Below, piece after piece: positions 6,860 through 13,919 of a DNA stretch of 17,815 bases (position 1 is the first letter of the stretch; each line of letters starts with the position of its first letter). The stretch spans positions 3,199 through 21,013 of the forward strand of contig DYRC01000032.1 in the NCBI GenBank assembly GCA_020718925.1, in the 5' to 3' direction. This DNA comes from Desulfonema limicola. GTDB lineage: Bacteria; Desulfobacterota; Desulfobacteria; Desulfobacterales; DYRC01. A program made the translations under genes and the position numbers. Below the pieces are notes generated by a model, which saw nothing but the letters and a program-made list of their open reading frames with translations, was not told the origin of the DNA and made no database searches.

Positions 6860-8638
6860 ATGGCTGATGAAGACGGCAAAAAATCAATCAATATAGATTA
6901 TTATGTCGAAATGCTCCTGAAACGCCGATGGTTTATCATCATTCCGTTCTGCATTTCTATGGTGATCGGCATCACGCTTTCGATAAAACTTCCCAGAAGA
7001 TACATGGCGATCACGTCAATTCTGGTCGAGCCTCAGAGAGTGCCTTCCAAATATGTTCAATCGCTGATGGATTCTGATATTGAAGAAAGGGTGGTAACAC
7101 TTCAGGAACAGGTGTTGAGCCAAACCAATCTCGAAGGAATTATTGATAAATTCAACCTTTTCACAGGTCCTCAGTATGCAAAAATGTATCTTGAAGACAA
7201 AGTGGGTTCTTTAAGAAAGCAGATTACGGTCAAAGTTACCAAAGCGGCGAGAAGGGGCGCGGATGCGTTTTCCATTTCATTTGAAGGCAGAGAGCCTGAA
7301 ATGGTGATGAATGTGGTGAATACGCTGGCGTCTTCGTTTATTGATAAAAATCTGGAACTCAGAGAACAAAGAGCTATCGGAACGGTTGAATTTCTGGATG
7401 GTCAGCAGGCGGATATGCGGAAAAAGCTCACAGATGTGGAAGAAAAAGTCAAAGAGTTCAGAAAAGCGCACATGGGCGAACTTCCTGAGCAGCTCAGTTC
7501 CAATGAAAAAGTATTAGACCGGCTTCAGCAAAAAGTGACGGAAAGACAGTTGGCTTTACGCGATGCGAAAAACAGAATGGCGGACTTTGAGAAAGAAACC
7601 AGAAACAAGCTGTCGCTGCTTGAAGAACAGATTAATGTTATGGAGCAGCAGACTGCATTGAATATTCCTTCCATGCCTATTCTTGATAATGATACGGAAA
7701 TTCCTGGTCCGTCGGGCGCTTCTTCCGGGGAATCGGATAGAAATTCCATGTTGAAAAAGCTCAGAGATCAGTATGAAGGCGCACGGCTGAAATATACGGC
7801 GCGTCATCCGGATGTATTGAAAATGAAAAAGATGATGGATGATCTTGAAGCTGACATGTCCAAAGAAGATGAAAAGAAAAAAGCCGAAGAAAAAGAACTC
7901 GCTAAAAACAAACCGGCAGAAGACCCTGTTGAAGCGGATAAACTTCAGCTTGCCAATGAGGCTGCCGTATCTTCAAAAAGCGCGTTCGGCGATGAGGTGA
8001 AAAATACAAAAAAAGGGTTGTTGCAGGATACCGAAGAAAAACGGCTGAAGAGAGCTGCTGAAATAGCGAACATTGAGGAAGAAATCGCAAAATTGGAAAA
8101 AGAAGCCAAAGAATATGAGCATCGGGTGACTGTAACGCCAAAACGGGATCAGGAAATGATGTCGCTGATGCGGGATTACAGCAGTATCCAAAAATATTAC
8201 AGCGAACTGTCGAACCGGAAACTGGAAGCGGATATTGCGCTGGATATGGAACGCCGTGCAAAAGGCGAGCAGTTCAGAATATTGGATAAAGCCAAAAAGC
8301 CTGAAAAGCCTGTATCACCTGACATTATGAAATTATTGATTATTTTTAACGTGGCAGGATTGGGGATCGGAATAGGCATTGCTTTTTTGCTGGATTTTAT
8401 GGATAATACCTTAAAACGTGCGGAAGATGTCGAGCCGTTGTTGGATATTCCGGTCTTGGCGACTATTCCCAAAGCTTATGATCGCAAAGATATGATGAAG
8501 CGGAAGATCAATCAGTTGCTCAGTATCGGTTCTGCAATGGTTGCGGGTATTTTATTCACGGTATTTACGCTGTTAGCGGTGAAAGGCGTGGAACCGATGT
8601 TGGATATCGTAAGGAAAGTTATCGGGAAAAAAATATAA
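6860..8638 (+). CDS. Wzz-type polysaccharide chain-length determinant, XrtA/PEP-CTERM type
   Basis: This 592-residue inner-membrane protein sets exopolysaccharide length and docks the tyrosine kinase. The first membrane helix is at about residues 24-43 (WFIIIPFCISMVIGITLSI). The Wzz domain includes SILVEPQRVPSKYVQSLM and DIEERVVTLQEQVLSQTNLEGIID, typical of exosortase-associated members. A long periplasmic coiled coil runs through about 190-460, then a second membrane helix at about 491-513 and an extra one at about 556-576. It is longer than the roughly 500 residues I expect for the family, because of a Lys/Glu-rich stretch at about 325-430. AAGGAG precedes the ATG; the kinase gene begins 6 bp after its stop. 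Confidence 0.85.
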   Translation: MADEDGKKSINIDYYVEMLLKRRWFIIIPFCISMVIGITLSIKLPRRYMAITSILVEPQRVPSKYVQSLMDSDIEERVVTLQEQVLSQTNLEGIIDKFNLFTGPQYAKMYLEDKVGSLRKQITVKVTKAARRGADAFSISFEGREPEMVMNVVNTLASSFIDKNLELREQRAIGTVEFLDGQQADMRKKLTDVEEKVKEFRKAHMGELPEQLSSNEKVLDRLQQKVTERQLALRDAKNRMADFEKETRNKLSLLEEQINVMEQQTALNIPSMPILDNDTEIPGPSGASSGESDRNSMLKKLRDQYEGARLKYTARHPDVLKMKKMMDDLEADMSKEDEKKKAEEKELAKNKPAEDPVEADKLQLANEAAVSSKSAFGDEVKNTKKGLLQDTEEKRLKRAAEIANIEEEIAKLEKEAKEYEHRVTVTPKRDQEMMSLMRDYSSIQKYYSELSNRKLEADIALDMERRAKGEQFRILDKAKKPEKPVSPDIMKLLIIFNVAGLGIGIGIAFLLDFMDNTLKRAEDVEPLLDIPVLATIPKAYDRKDMMKRKINQLLSIGSAMVAGILFTVFTLLAVKGVEPMLDIVRKVIGKKI

Positions 8639-8644
8639 TTCAAG

Positions 8645-9556
8645 GTGGCGCGGTTGATAAAACTTGCTGACATAGTTAAAAAAGTAAAAACGAAATTTTT
8701 CCCATCGGATGAGAACTCCGAATTGCCGGATACCAAAGAATTTGAGCTATCGGAAGACTCCGAAGACTCCGAAGAATATCACATTGAACCCAGCGGTGAG
8801 ATCAACGCGAATCTCTTAACCTATCATAAGCCGCAGTCTTTTGAGGCAGAACAGTTCAAGATGCTCAGAACCAAGCTGCTGTTTCCGGTATCGGGAAAAG
8901 CCCCGCGTTCCATTATGATTACCAGCCCTGCCCCCGAAGAAGGGAAAACATTTATATGCGCCAATCTGGCAGCCAGTATTGCTCAGAATATTGATAAGTA
9001 CGTTTTCGTGATGGACTGTGATTTGAGAAGACCCAATATTCACAAATTTTTCGGCTATGAGGACGACGTTCCGGGATTGAGCGAATATCTTTCTTACGGG
9101 ACTCATTTTGACGAAGCAAATCCCAAAGAATTTATCAGCGTTCCGGGTTTAAGCGAATATCTCAATGAGCATAATGTGTTTTTATCATCCCTGCTGCTCA
9201 GAACAAAGCTGAAGCGCCTGACGATTCTGCCAGGAGGAATGCCCCCGGATAACCCTTCCGAACTGCTGTCTTCAAATAAAATGATAGGACTGCTTAAAGA
9301 AGTAACGACAAGATATTCTGACCGCTGTGTTCTGATAGATTCGCCTTCGCCGAATCTGATGCCGGAAACCAGCGTGATTGCAAGGCAGGTGGACGGCGTG
9401 ATTATCGTCATCAAATACGGAAGCACCACGCAGCGCATGGTGGATCAGCTGATAGAAATCATTGGCAGAGATAAGGTGATGGGAATTATCATCAATTGGT
9501 TTGACACCCGATCATCTACTTACAATCTGTATCATAAATATGTCAAAAGAAAGTAA
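8645..9556 (+). CDS. BY-type tyrosine autokinase, exosortase-associated
   Basis: This cytoplasmic P-loop tyrosine kinase partners the Wzz-like protein and controls polysaccharide assembly by cyclic autophosphorylation. The Walker A TSPAPEEGKT is at residues 93-102 and Walker A' VMDCDLRRP from 122; a Walker B-like VLIDSPSP follows. The C-terminus has three tyrosines (STYNLYHKYVKRK), a short phosphorylation cluster. The N-terminus has an acidic run (ELSEDSEDSEEY). VPGLSEYL occurs twice, at 142 and 166, indicating an internal duplication. The start is uncertain: GTG 8645 has no ribosome site, whereas TTG 8654 follows AAGGTGG at 5 bases and would give 300 residues. Confidence 0.88.
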   Translation: MARLIKLADIVKKVKTKFFPSDENSELPDTKEFELSEDSEDSEEYHIEPSGEINANLLTYHKPQSFEAEQFKMLRTKLLFPVSGKAPRSIMITSPAPEEGKTFICANLAASIAQNIDKYVFVMDCDLRRPNIHKFFGYEDDVPGLSEYLSYGTHFDEANPKEFISVPGLSEYLNEHNVFLSSLLLRTKLKRLTILPGGMPPDNPSELLSSNKMIGLLKEVTTRYSDRCVLIDSPSPNLMPETSVIARQVDGVIIVIKYGSTTQRMVDQLIEIIGRDKVMGIIINWFDTRSSTYNLYHKYVKRK

Positions 9557-9560
9557 CTGA

Positions 9561-9693
9561 CCTAACCCCCCCGTCCCCCCTTCCCTGAAAGGGAAGGGGG
9601 GAGAGCGGAAAACTCCCCCTCTCTGTTTCGGGGAGGGGGTTGGGGAGAGCGGAAAACTCCCCTCTCCGTTTCGGGGAGGGGTTGGGGGAGGGG
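9561..9693. repeat. dispersed C/G-rich palindromic repeat, copy 2 (expanded)
   Basis: It has the same layout as 3592-3698: CCTAACCCCCCCGTCCCC, a CCCCCCTTCCC/GGGAAGGGGGG hairpin, then the CTCCCC..CGGGGAGGGG palindrome. Here the segment GAGAGCGGAAAACTCCCC...GGGGAGGGGTTGGGG occurs twice in tandem with small differences. It lies between the kinase stop (9556) and the sugar-transferase ATG (9698), splitting the operon, and its last bases GGGGGAGGGG provide that gene's ribosome-binding site. Confidence 0.82.
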
Positions 9694-9697
9694 TAAG

Positions 9698-11377
9698 ATG
9701 TTAAGAATTTTCAGACAATATTATCCAATCCGAAACATTTTTTTCGTACTCGGAGAGGGCGTGGCAATATATGTGTCCGCAATGCTGGCATGCCGGATTA
9801 TTTTCGGAAGCGGCTGGTGGATGTTCAAAGGGCAGCATTATCTGTATCTGCACTTCAAGATACTGCTGATGACCGCTATCTGTCAGCTTTGTCTGTATTA
9901 CAATGACTTATACAATCTTAAAATAATGGACACCTTTTTGGAACTTGCCATACGCCTGCTTCAGTCTCTGGGCGCGGCGGCGATTCTGCTTGCGCTGGTA
10001 TATATGGCTTTTCCTCAGACCATTATCGGAAAAGGCATTTTTGTCATCAGCATAGGCTTTGTCATTCTGTTTATTGTTTCATGGCGTTTCTGCTATACCC
10101 TGATTCTGAATCGCGGGATGTTCAATCAGAATATCATTATAATGGGTTCCGGAGATTTGGCTCGGAATATCCTTGAAGAAATCGGTAAGCGCAGAGACAG
10201 CGGGTATAACGTGTCGGCTTCGGTGCTGGAATGCAATATGGGATGTTTCAGCTTTTTTAACATATCTCCGGATGATAAAAAAGAGATGCTGATACTTCCC
10301 AAAACTGAGTATAACCATCTGTGTGAGATAGCAAAAGGACTGAATGTTGAAAAAATTGTCGTTGCGATAAAAGAGCGGCGCGGAAAAATGCCGATACAGG
10401 AACTTCTGGACTGTCGCGTAACCGGGATTGAAATTCTTGATGGAAATACATTCTATGAGATGTTCACCGGAAAACTGAGCGTGGAGCATATCAAACCGGG
10501 CTGGCTGATTTTTTCCGAAGGCTTTCAAAAAACTATACATGGCGATTTTTTAAAACGCATGACTGACCTCGTTATATCTTTTACCATGCTGATTCTGCTG
10601 TTGCCGCTGATTCTGATCGTGGCGATTCTTATCCGGCTGGATTCAAAAGAGCCTGAACTCGGAGTCAAAGATATATATCGCTGGTTCGGGATGGTGTGCA
10701 GAGAAGATAATATCAGCGTCGGCGAAAAACTCAAAGAAATCGTAACAGAATTTGTAAAAGCCAACAAACCGGCGTCTGATATAACGCAGATATGGCATGA
10801 ATTTGCCCTGTTATGCGCCCAAGAAGGCTTGAGCCCCGCGGCAAACATTCAGAAGCTCGTCAAAAACTATATCCGTACGCGGGAAGCCAGGAGCAATGTC
10901 CGGCGTCCGGTATTATTTTCTCAGGAGCGAATGGGAAAAGACGGAAAAAATTATCAGATTTACAAATTCCGCTCCATGATTGTCAATGCTGAAAAAATTA
11001 CCGGACCTATCTGGGCAGGTGAAAATGATCGGCGGATTACGCGGATAGGAAATATTCTCAGAAAAACCCGGATAGATGAACTTCCGCAGTTATGGAATGT
11101 GTTGAAAGGCGAAATGAGCTTTGTAGGTCCCAGACCGGAGCGGGAACACTTTGTCAAACAATTGGAAAAAACCATACCGTATTATCGGCAGCGTCTGACT
11201 GTCAAGCCCGGACTGACCGGCTGGGCGCAGGTCAGCTACGGCTATGGTGCCACTGAAGACGATGCCAAAGAAAAACTCAACTATGATCTGTTTTATATCA
11301 AAAATATGTCTTTTCTGATGGATCTGATGATCGTATTGAAAACCGTAAAAATCGTCATTTTCGGCAAAGGACGGTGA
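9698..11377 (+). CDS. polyprenyl-phosphate sugar-1-phosphate transferase, XrtA/PEP-CTERM type
   Basis: This inner-membrane initiating transferase moves a sugar-1-phosphate from a nucleotide sugar to a polyprenyl phosphate, starting the repeat unit. The N-terminus MLRIFRQYYPIRNIFFVLGEG is typical of the exosortase-associated family. Four helices lie in about residues 13-140, followed by a nucleotide-fold-like segment (IIMGSGDLARNILEEI), a fifth membrane segment at about 290-313 and the catalytic domain: QERMGKDGKNYQIYKFRSM, RKTRIDELPQLWNVLKGEMSFVGPRPE and the KPGLTGWAQV block. Between LDS (314-316) and RPVLFSQER (403 on) lie about 86 extra residues where relatives have only a short link. This explains the length of 559 against roughly 450-470. 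The start is supported by the repeat-derived ribosome site and family alignment. Confidence 0.9.
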   Translation: MLRIFRQYYPIRNIFFVLGEGVAIYVSAMLACRIIFGSGWWMFKGQHYLYLHFKILLMTAICQLCLYYNDLYNLKIMDTFLELAIRLLQSLGAAAILLALVYMAFPQTIIGKGIFVISIGFVILFIVSWRFCYTLILNRGMFNQNIIIMGSGDLARNILEEIGKRRDSGYNVSASVLECNMGCFSFFNISPDDKKEMLILPKTEYNHLCEIAKGLNVEKIVVAIKERRGKMPIQELLDCRVTGIEILDGNTFYEMFTGKLSVEHIKPGWLIFSEGFQKTIHGDFLKRMTDLVISFTMLILLLPLILIVAILIRLDSKEPELGVKDIYRWFGMVCREDNISVGEKLKEIVTEFVKANKPASDITQIWHEFALLCAQEGLSPAANIQKLVKNYIRTREARSNVRRPVLFSQERMGKDGKNYQIYKFRSMIVNAEKITGPIWAGENDRRITRIGNILRKTRIDELPQLWNVLKGEMSFVGPRPEREHFVKQLEKTIPYYRQRLTVKPGLTGWAQVSYGYGATEDDAKEKLNYDLFYIKNMSFLMDLMIVLKTVKIVIFGKGR

Positions 11378-11381
11378 AAAA

Positions 11382-11416
11382 AAAGTGGAAAGTGCAAAGT
11401 GCAAAGTGCAAAGTGT
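11382..11416 (+). repeat. tandem heptanucleotide AAAGTGC at the start of the export gene
   Basis: Five head-to-tail 7-mers: AAAGTGG, three exact AAAGTGC, then AAAGTGT. The tract begins 5 bases after the sugar-transferase stop and covers the first codons of the next gene if GTG 11385 is the start. Seven is not a multiple of three, so gain or loss of a unit would shift the frame. Confidence 0.85.
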
Positions 11417-12020
11417 CGTGATATGTATTGTTCTGATAGTGTTTTCGTTTTCCTGCGGCGCTAAAAAGGAAAAAACAGGGTATGATGAGGTTGTGGCTGG
11501 CTATCTGAAGAAACCCTTTCAGGATAATATGCCGCAGATGTATTATAAAATCAGCAGCGGCGATGTGCTGGAAATCGTTACATGGAAAGAACCGGATTTT
11601 TCCAAAGAAGTTCTGGTCAGAGGCGATGGCAAGATCACATTTCCATTGCTGGGCGATGTCGAAGTCGGCGGTAAAACACCGTTGCAGGTCAGAAACGAGA
11701 TTGCGGCAAAACTTAACGATTATGTTGTCAATCCGGTGGTGTCTGTTTCTGTAAAAAATCCGCAAAGCCAGAAAATTTATGTTCTGGGCGAGGTGATCAA
11801 GCCTTCGGAATATCCGCTGACAAAAAACCTTACCGTAATTCAGGCAATTGCGATGGCAAGCGGATTCACCGAATGGGCGTCCCGAAAAGAAATCATTGTC
11901 ATCCGGCATGAAAACGGGGCGCAGCGAGTTATTCCCATCAATTATAAAGCAATTGTGGAAGATAAAGATTTTACTCAGAATATTCCTCTGAAATCAAATG
12001 ACACGATCATTGTGCCATGA
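11385..12020 (+). CDS. Wza-like polysaccharide export lipoprotein
   Basis: This 211-residue periplasmic/outer-membrane protein belongs to the Poly_export/SLBB family that forms the exit channel for exopolysaccharide. A hydrophobic signal at about residues 11-22 ends at a probable lipid-modified Cys24 (FSFSCG, a loose lipobox). The export domain YKISSGDVLEIVTW..GDGKITFPLLGDVEVGG..VNPVVSV is followed by one SLBB-type segment (KIYVLGEVIKPSEYPL). The start is doubtful: GTG 11385 lies in the heptanucleotide tract, and GTG 11418 beyond it would give a shorter signal peptide. Neither has a strong ribosome site, so coupling to the transferase stop 7 bases upstream is likely. It is shorter than classical Wza, as is usual for exosortase clusters. 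Confidence 0.87.
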   Translation: MESAKCKVQSVVICIVLIVFSFSCGAKKEKTGYDEVVAGYLKKPFQDNMPQMYYKISSGDVLEIVTWKEPDFSKEVLVRGDGKITFPLLGDVEVGGKTPLQVRNEIAAKLNDYVVNPVVSVSVKNPQSQKIYVLGEVIKPSEYPLTKNLTVIQAIAMASGFTEWASRKEIIVIRHENGAQRVIPINYKAIVEDKDFTQNIPLKSNDTIIVP

Positions 12021-12057
12021 CAATATTTTCTTAAACCGCTATTTAAGGAGATAAGCG

Positions 12058-12591
12058 ATGGAGTTGAAACAAAAAGGAACGCAAGCCAATGTCGGCGGGT
12101 TCAAGCAGATGATGGTTACGATGAAATGGACTACGGCAGCGGATTTTGATCTGGCAGCCGTGTTTGAAGACAAAACCGGCAAGCAGGGAATCGTCTATTT
12201 CGGCGAGCTTGGCGATTTGAACAAGTTTCCGTATATGCAGTTGAGCGGCGATGAAGGCGTGGATGACAAAGGCGGCGAAAAAGAAGAAAGTATGCGGATC
12301 GCCCAATTGGACGACATGAAATATGTTTGGATTACATGCTGGGATTATGGCAAAATCCAAACCGGCGCGCCTGCCCGCTTCAAAGACAGCGATGTGTCGC
12401 TCTCGCTGATTGACGACAAGGGCAAGACCTATCATGTAACGCTGGATACCGGCGATATGGGCAATGTCGCGCTCATTGCCACGATTGACAATTCAAGTCC
12501 TGTCGGCGCAACGCTGACCAACAGCAGTAAAGCCGGAACGCTCAAGGGGTTGAATAATCTCAATCAACTGCTTGATATTATCAACAAATAA
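12058..12591 (+). CDS. TerD-like stress protein, paralog A
   Basis: This 177-residue cytoplasmic protein looks like the TerD fold of tellurite/chemical-stress (Ter) systems, which binds Ca2+ through acidic loops. Visible marks are MKWTTAADFDLAA with Asp29 and Asp31, MQLSGDEGV with Asp65 and Glu66, and a late IATIDN strand. It is about 73% identical without gaps to the protein at 14560 (129 of 177 by hand). TTTAAGGAGAT gives a strong ribosome site. It starts 37 bp after the export lipoprotein gene with no terminator between, so read-through from the exopolysaccharide operon is plausible. The terC and TelA partners of classical ter operons are not in this window. Confidence 0.8.
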   Translation: MELKQKGTQANVGGFKQMMVTMKWTTAADFDLAAVFEDKTGKQGIVYFGELGDLNKFPYMQLSGDEGVDDKGGEKEESMRIAQLDDMKYVWITCWDYGKIQTGAPARFKDSDVSLSLIDDKGKTYHVTLDTGDMGNVALIATIDNSSPVGATLTNSSKAGTLKGLNNLNQLLDIINK

Positions 12592-12605
12592 AAAGGAGCC
12601 GCACC

Positions 12606-13295
12606 ATGCAGCTTAAATCCAAAGAAGAAGCTCTGACAAGAATCGTCGAGCTTAAACAAAAAGCAGGTTTTGCCGTAGGCATGGCAGGATTGCAGAAACA
12701 GAAGGCGCGGGTTGCGCTGTCTCTGGATGCCTCCGGCTCAATGATTCCGTTGTATGAAGATGGGACGGTTCAGCAGGTCTGCGCCAGACTTTTAGCTATG
12801 GCAATGCAGTTTGATGATAACGGCGCGGCAGATGCGTTTCTCTTTGATACGTCTGATAAGGAAGTCGGAGAGATATTTGAGAAAAATTTCTTTGAATTTA
12901 CCACAAACGACCTTCTCAAAGCCTTTTACAAAATGAGAGGCGGCACATCTTATGCAGATGTTATCAAACGAATTGTCAAAAAATACACCAAAACCGCCGG
13001 TGATCCCGCTTATGTGCTGTTTGTTACTGACGGCGACAATTCTGACAAGAAACAGGCGGAAGCCGCTATCATTGAGGCTTCCAAATATCCGATTTTCTGG
13101 CAATTTGTAGGAATCGGTAAAAGCTCGTTTGATTTTTTGGAAAAATTGGATAATCTCAAAGGGCGGGTTGTTGACAATGCCAATTTTTTTTCCGTCAATG
13201 ACATCAACGCCATCACAGATCAGGAGCTTTATCAGCGAATGCTGACGGAGTTTCCGCTATGGCTTAAAGCGGCAAAAGAAAAAGGGATTTATTGA
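12606..13295 (+). CDS. vWA-domain protein of the TerF/TerY type
   Basis: The 229-residue protein is almost entirely one von Willebrand factor A domain. The metal-ion (MIDAS) site is complete: Asp41, Ser43 and Ser45 in LDASGS, Thr114 in RGGTSY, and Asp142 in VTDGD. The start VELKQKAGFAVGMAGLQKQKARVALSLDASGSM resembles the C-terminal vWA region of TerF. No signal peptide or membrane helix is seen, so it is cytoplasmic and probably a metal-dependent scaffold for the TerD-like proteins. It lies 14 bp after paralog A behind AAAAGGAG and should be co-translated with it. Confidence 0.87.
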   Translation: MQLKSKEEALTRIVELKQKAGFAVGMAGLQKQKARVALSLDASGSMIPLYEDGTVQQVCARLLAMAMQFDDNGAADAFLFDTSDKEVGEIFEKNFFEFTTNDLLKAFYKMRGGTSYADVIKRIVKKYTKTAGDPAYVLFVTDGDNSDKKQAEAAIIEASKYPIFWQFVGIGKSSFDFLEKLDNLKGRVVDNANFFSVNDINAITDQELYQRMLTEFPLWLKAAKEKGIY

Positions 13296-13305
13296 TTGCA
13301 AGATG

Positions 13306-13334
13306 ACCTCCGGGGTTTTCAGAGCTTCGGAGGT
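13306..13334 (+). repeat. palindromic hairpin after the vWA gene
   Basis: ACCTCCG (13306-13312) pairs with CGGAGGT (13328-13334) and the stem continues inward with G-U and standard pairs to a 5-base loop. It begins 10 bases after the vWA stop. It resembles small intergenic palindromes (from memory) more than coding sequence, and so argues against starting the next gene at ATG 13303. Confidence 0.5.
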
Positions 13335-13377
13335 TGAACTTCATTTCGAGCGACCTCAGAAATCGGATGATAAAATT

Positions 13378-13539
13378 ATGTATAATTTTACAGCAGTTAT
13401 CGAAAAAGACGGGGATTGGTATATTGCATACTGCCCGGAAGTTTCAGGTGCAAATGGTCAGGGAAAAACTATTGAAGAATGTAAAAAAAATTTGGCAGAA
13501 GCTATTTTACTGATCTTTGAAGATCGACATAAAAATTAA
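13378..13539 (+). CDS. short HicB-like protein
   Basis: The 53-residue frame MYNFTAVIEKDGDWYIAYCPEVSG..GKTIEECKKNLAEAI is the HicB partial-RNase-H-like domain (YTAvIE, YCPEv-GA-GQGkTiEE). It stops soon after helix 2 (LIFEDRHKN) and lacks the DNA-binding tail of full HicB antitoxins. No HicA toxin lies beside it, so a true toxin-antitoxin role is doubtful. I chose ATG 13378 by family fit; an in-frame ATG at 13303, 7 bp after the vWA stop, would add 25 residues encoded partly by a hairpin and unlike the family. The nucleotidyltransferase-fold gene follows 21 bp later. Confidence 0.75.
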   Translation: MYNFTAVIEKDGDWYIAYCPEVSGANGQGKTIEECKKNLAEAILLIFEDRHKN

Positions 13540-13560
13540 ATAAACGAGGGGAACTCTGAT

Positions 13561-13836
13561 ATGAAAAGATTACTTCAGGAAAATCGTGAAAAAATTCTGC
13601 AACTTGCTCGGACACACGGCGCGTCTGATGTGCGTGTATTTGATGATCCGAATCCCAATTATCAGAATCAGATAGGATTTCTGGTAAATTTGGAGCAGGG
13701 GCGTACTCTGCTTGACCAAGGCGGACTGCTGATGGATTTGCAAGAACTCCTGAATTGTGAGGTATATGTGTTCACTGAAAAAGGATTGAAAAACGATTAT
13801 CGGAAACGCATATTAAAACAGGCTGTTGCTATATGA
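13561..13836 (+). CDS. MntA-like nucleotidyltransferase fold, catalytically degenerate
   Basis: The 91-residue protein aligns along its length with minimal nucleotidyltransferases (MntA-like antitoxins): ARTHGASDVRVF, FLVNLEQGRTLLDQGGLLMDLQELL, VFTEKGL and the RILKQAV end. The catalytic parts are gone. Where the family has GSxARGxxxxxSDIDFLVD, this has DDPNPNYQNQIGFLVN (28-43), so the Gly-Ser and both Asp are lost. Where the third Asp is expected (VDVVTE), it has EVYVFTE with Tyr69. An intact frame and conserved core suggest a folded but inactive protein. No HEPN/HepT partner is adjacent. GAGGGG precedes the ATG. Confidence 0.82.
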   Translation: MKRLLQENREKILQLARTHGASDVRVFDDPNPNYQNQIGFLVNLEQGRTLLDQGGLLMDLQELLNCEVYVFTEKGLKNDYRKRILKQAVAI

Positions 13837-13919
13837 GAAGCGAATAAAAACATTCAGAGGATATTTTTTAAAAAACTATTCAGATTTAATTTCTTAACCA
13901 TCACAAGGAGATCAATCCG

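Noticed and set aside
11355..11909. 184-codon open frame on the minus strand over the export gene
   Set aside because: It runs antisense to a well-supported Wza-like gene and has no family features.
13303..13377. N-terminal extension of the HicB-like gene
   Set aside because: Partly made of a 12-bp-stem palindrome and unlike the family; the internal ATG at 13378 fits better.
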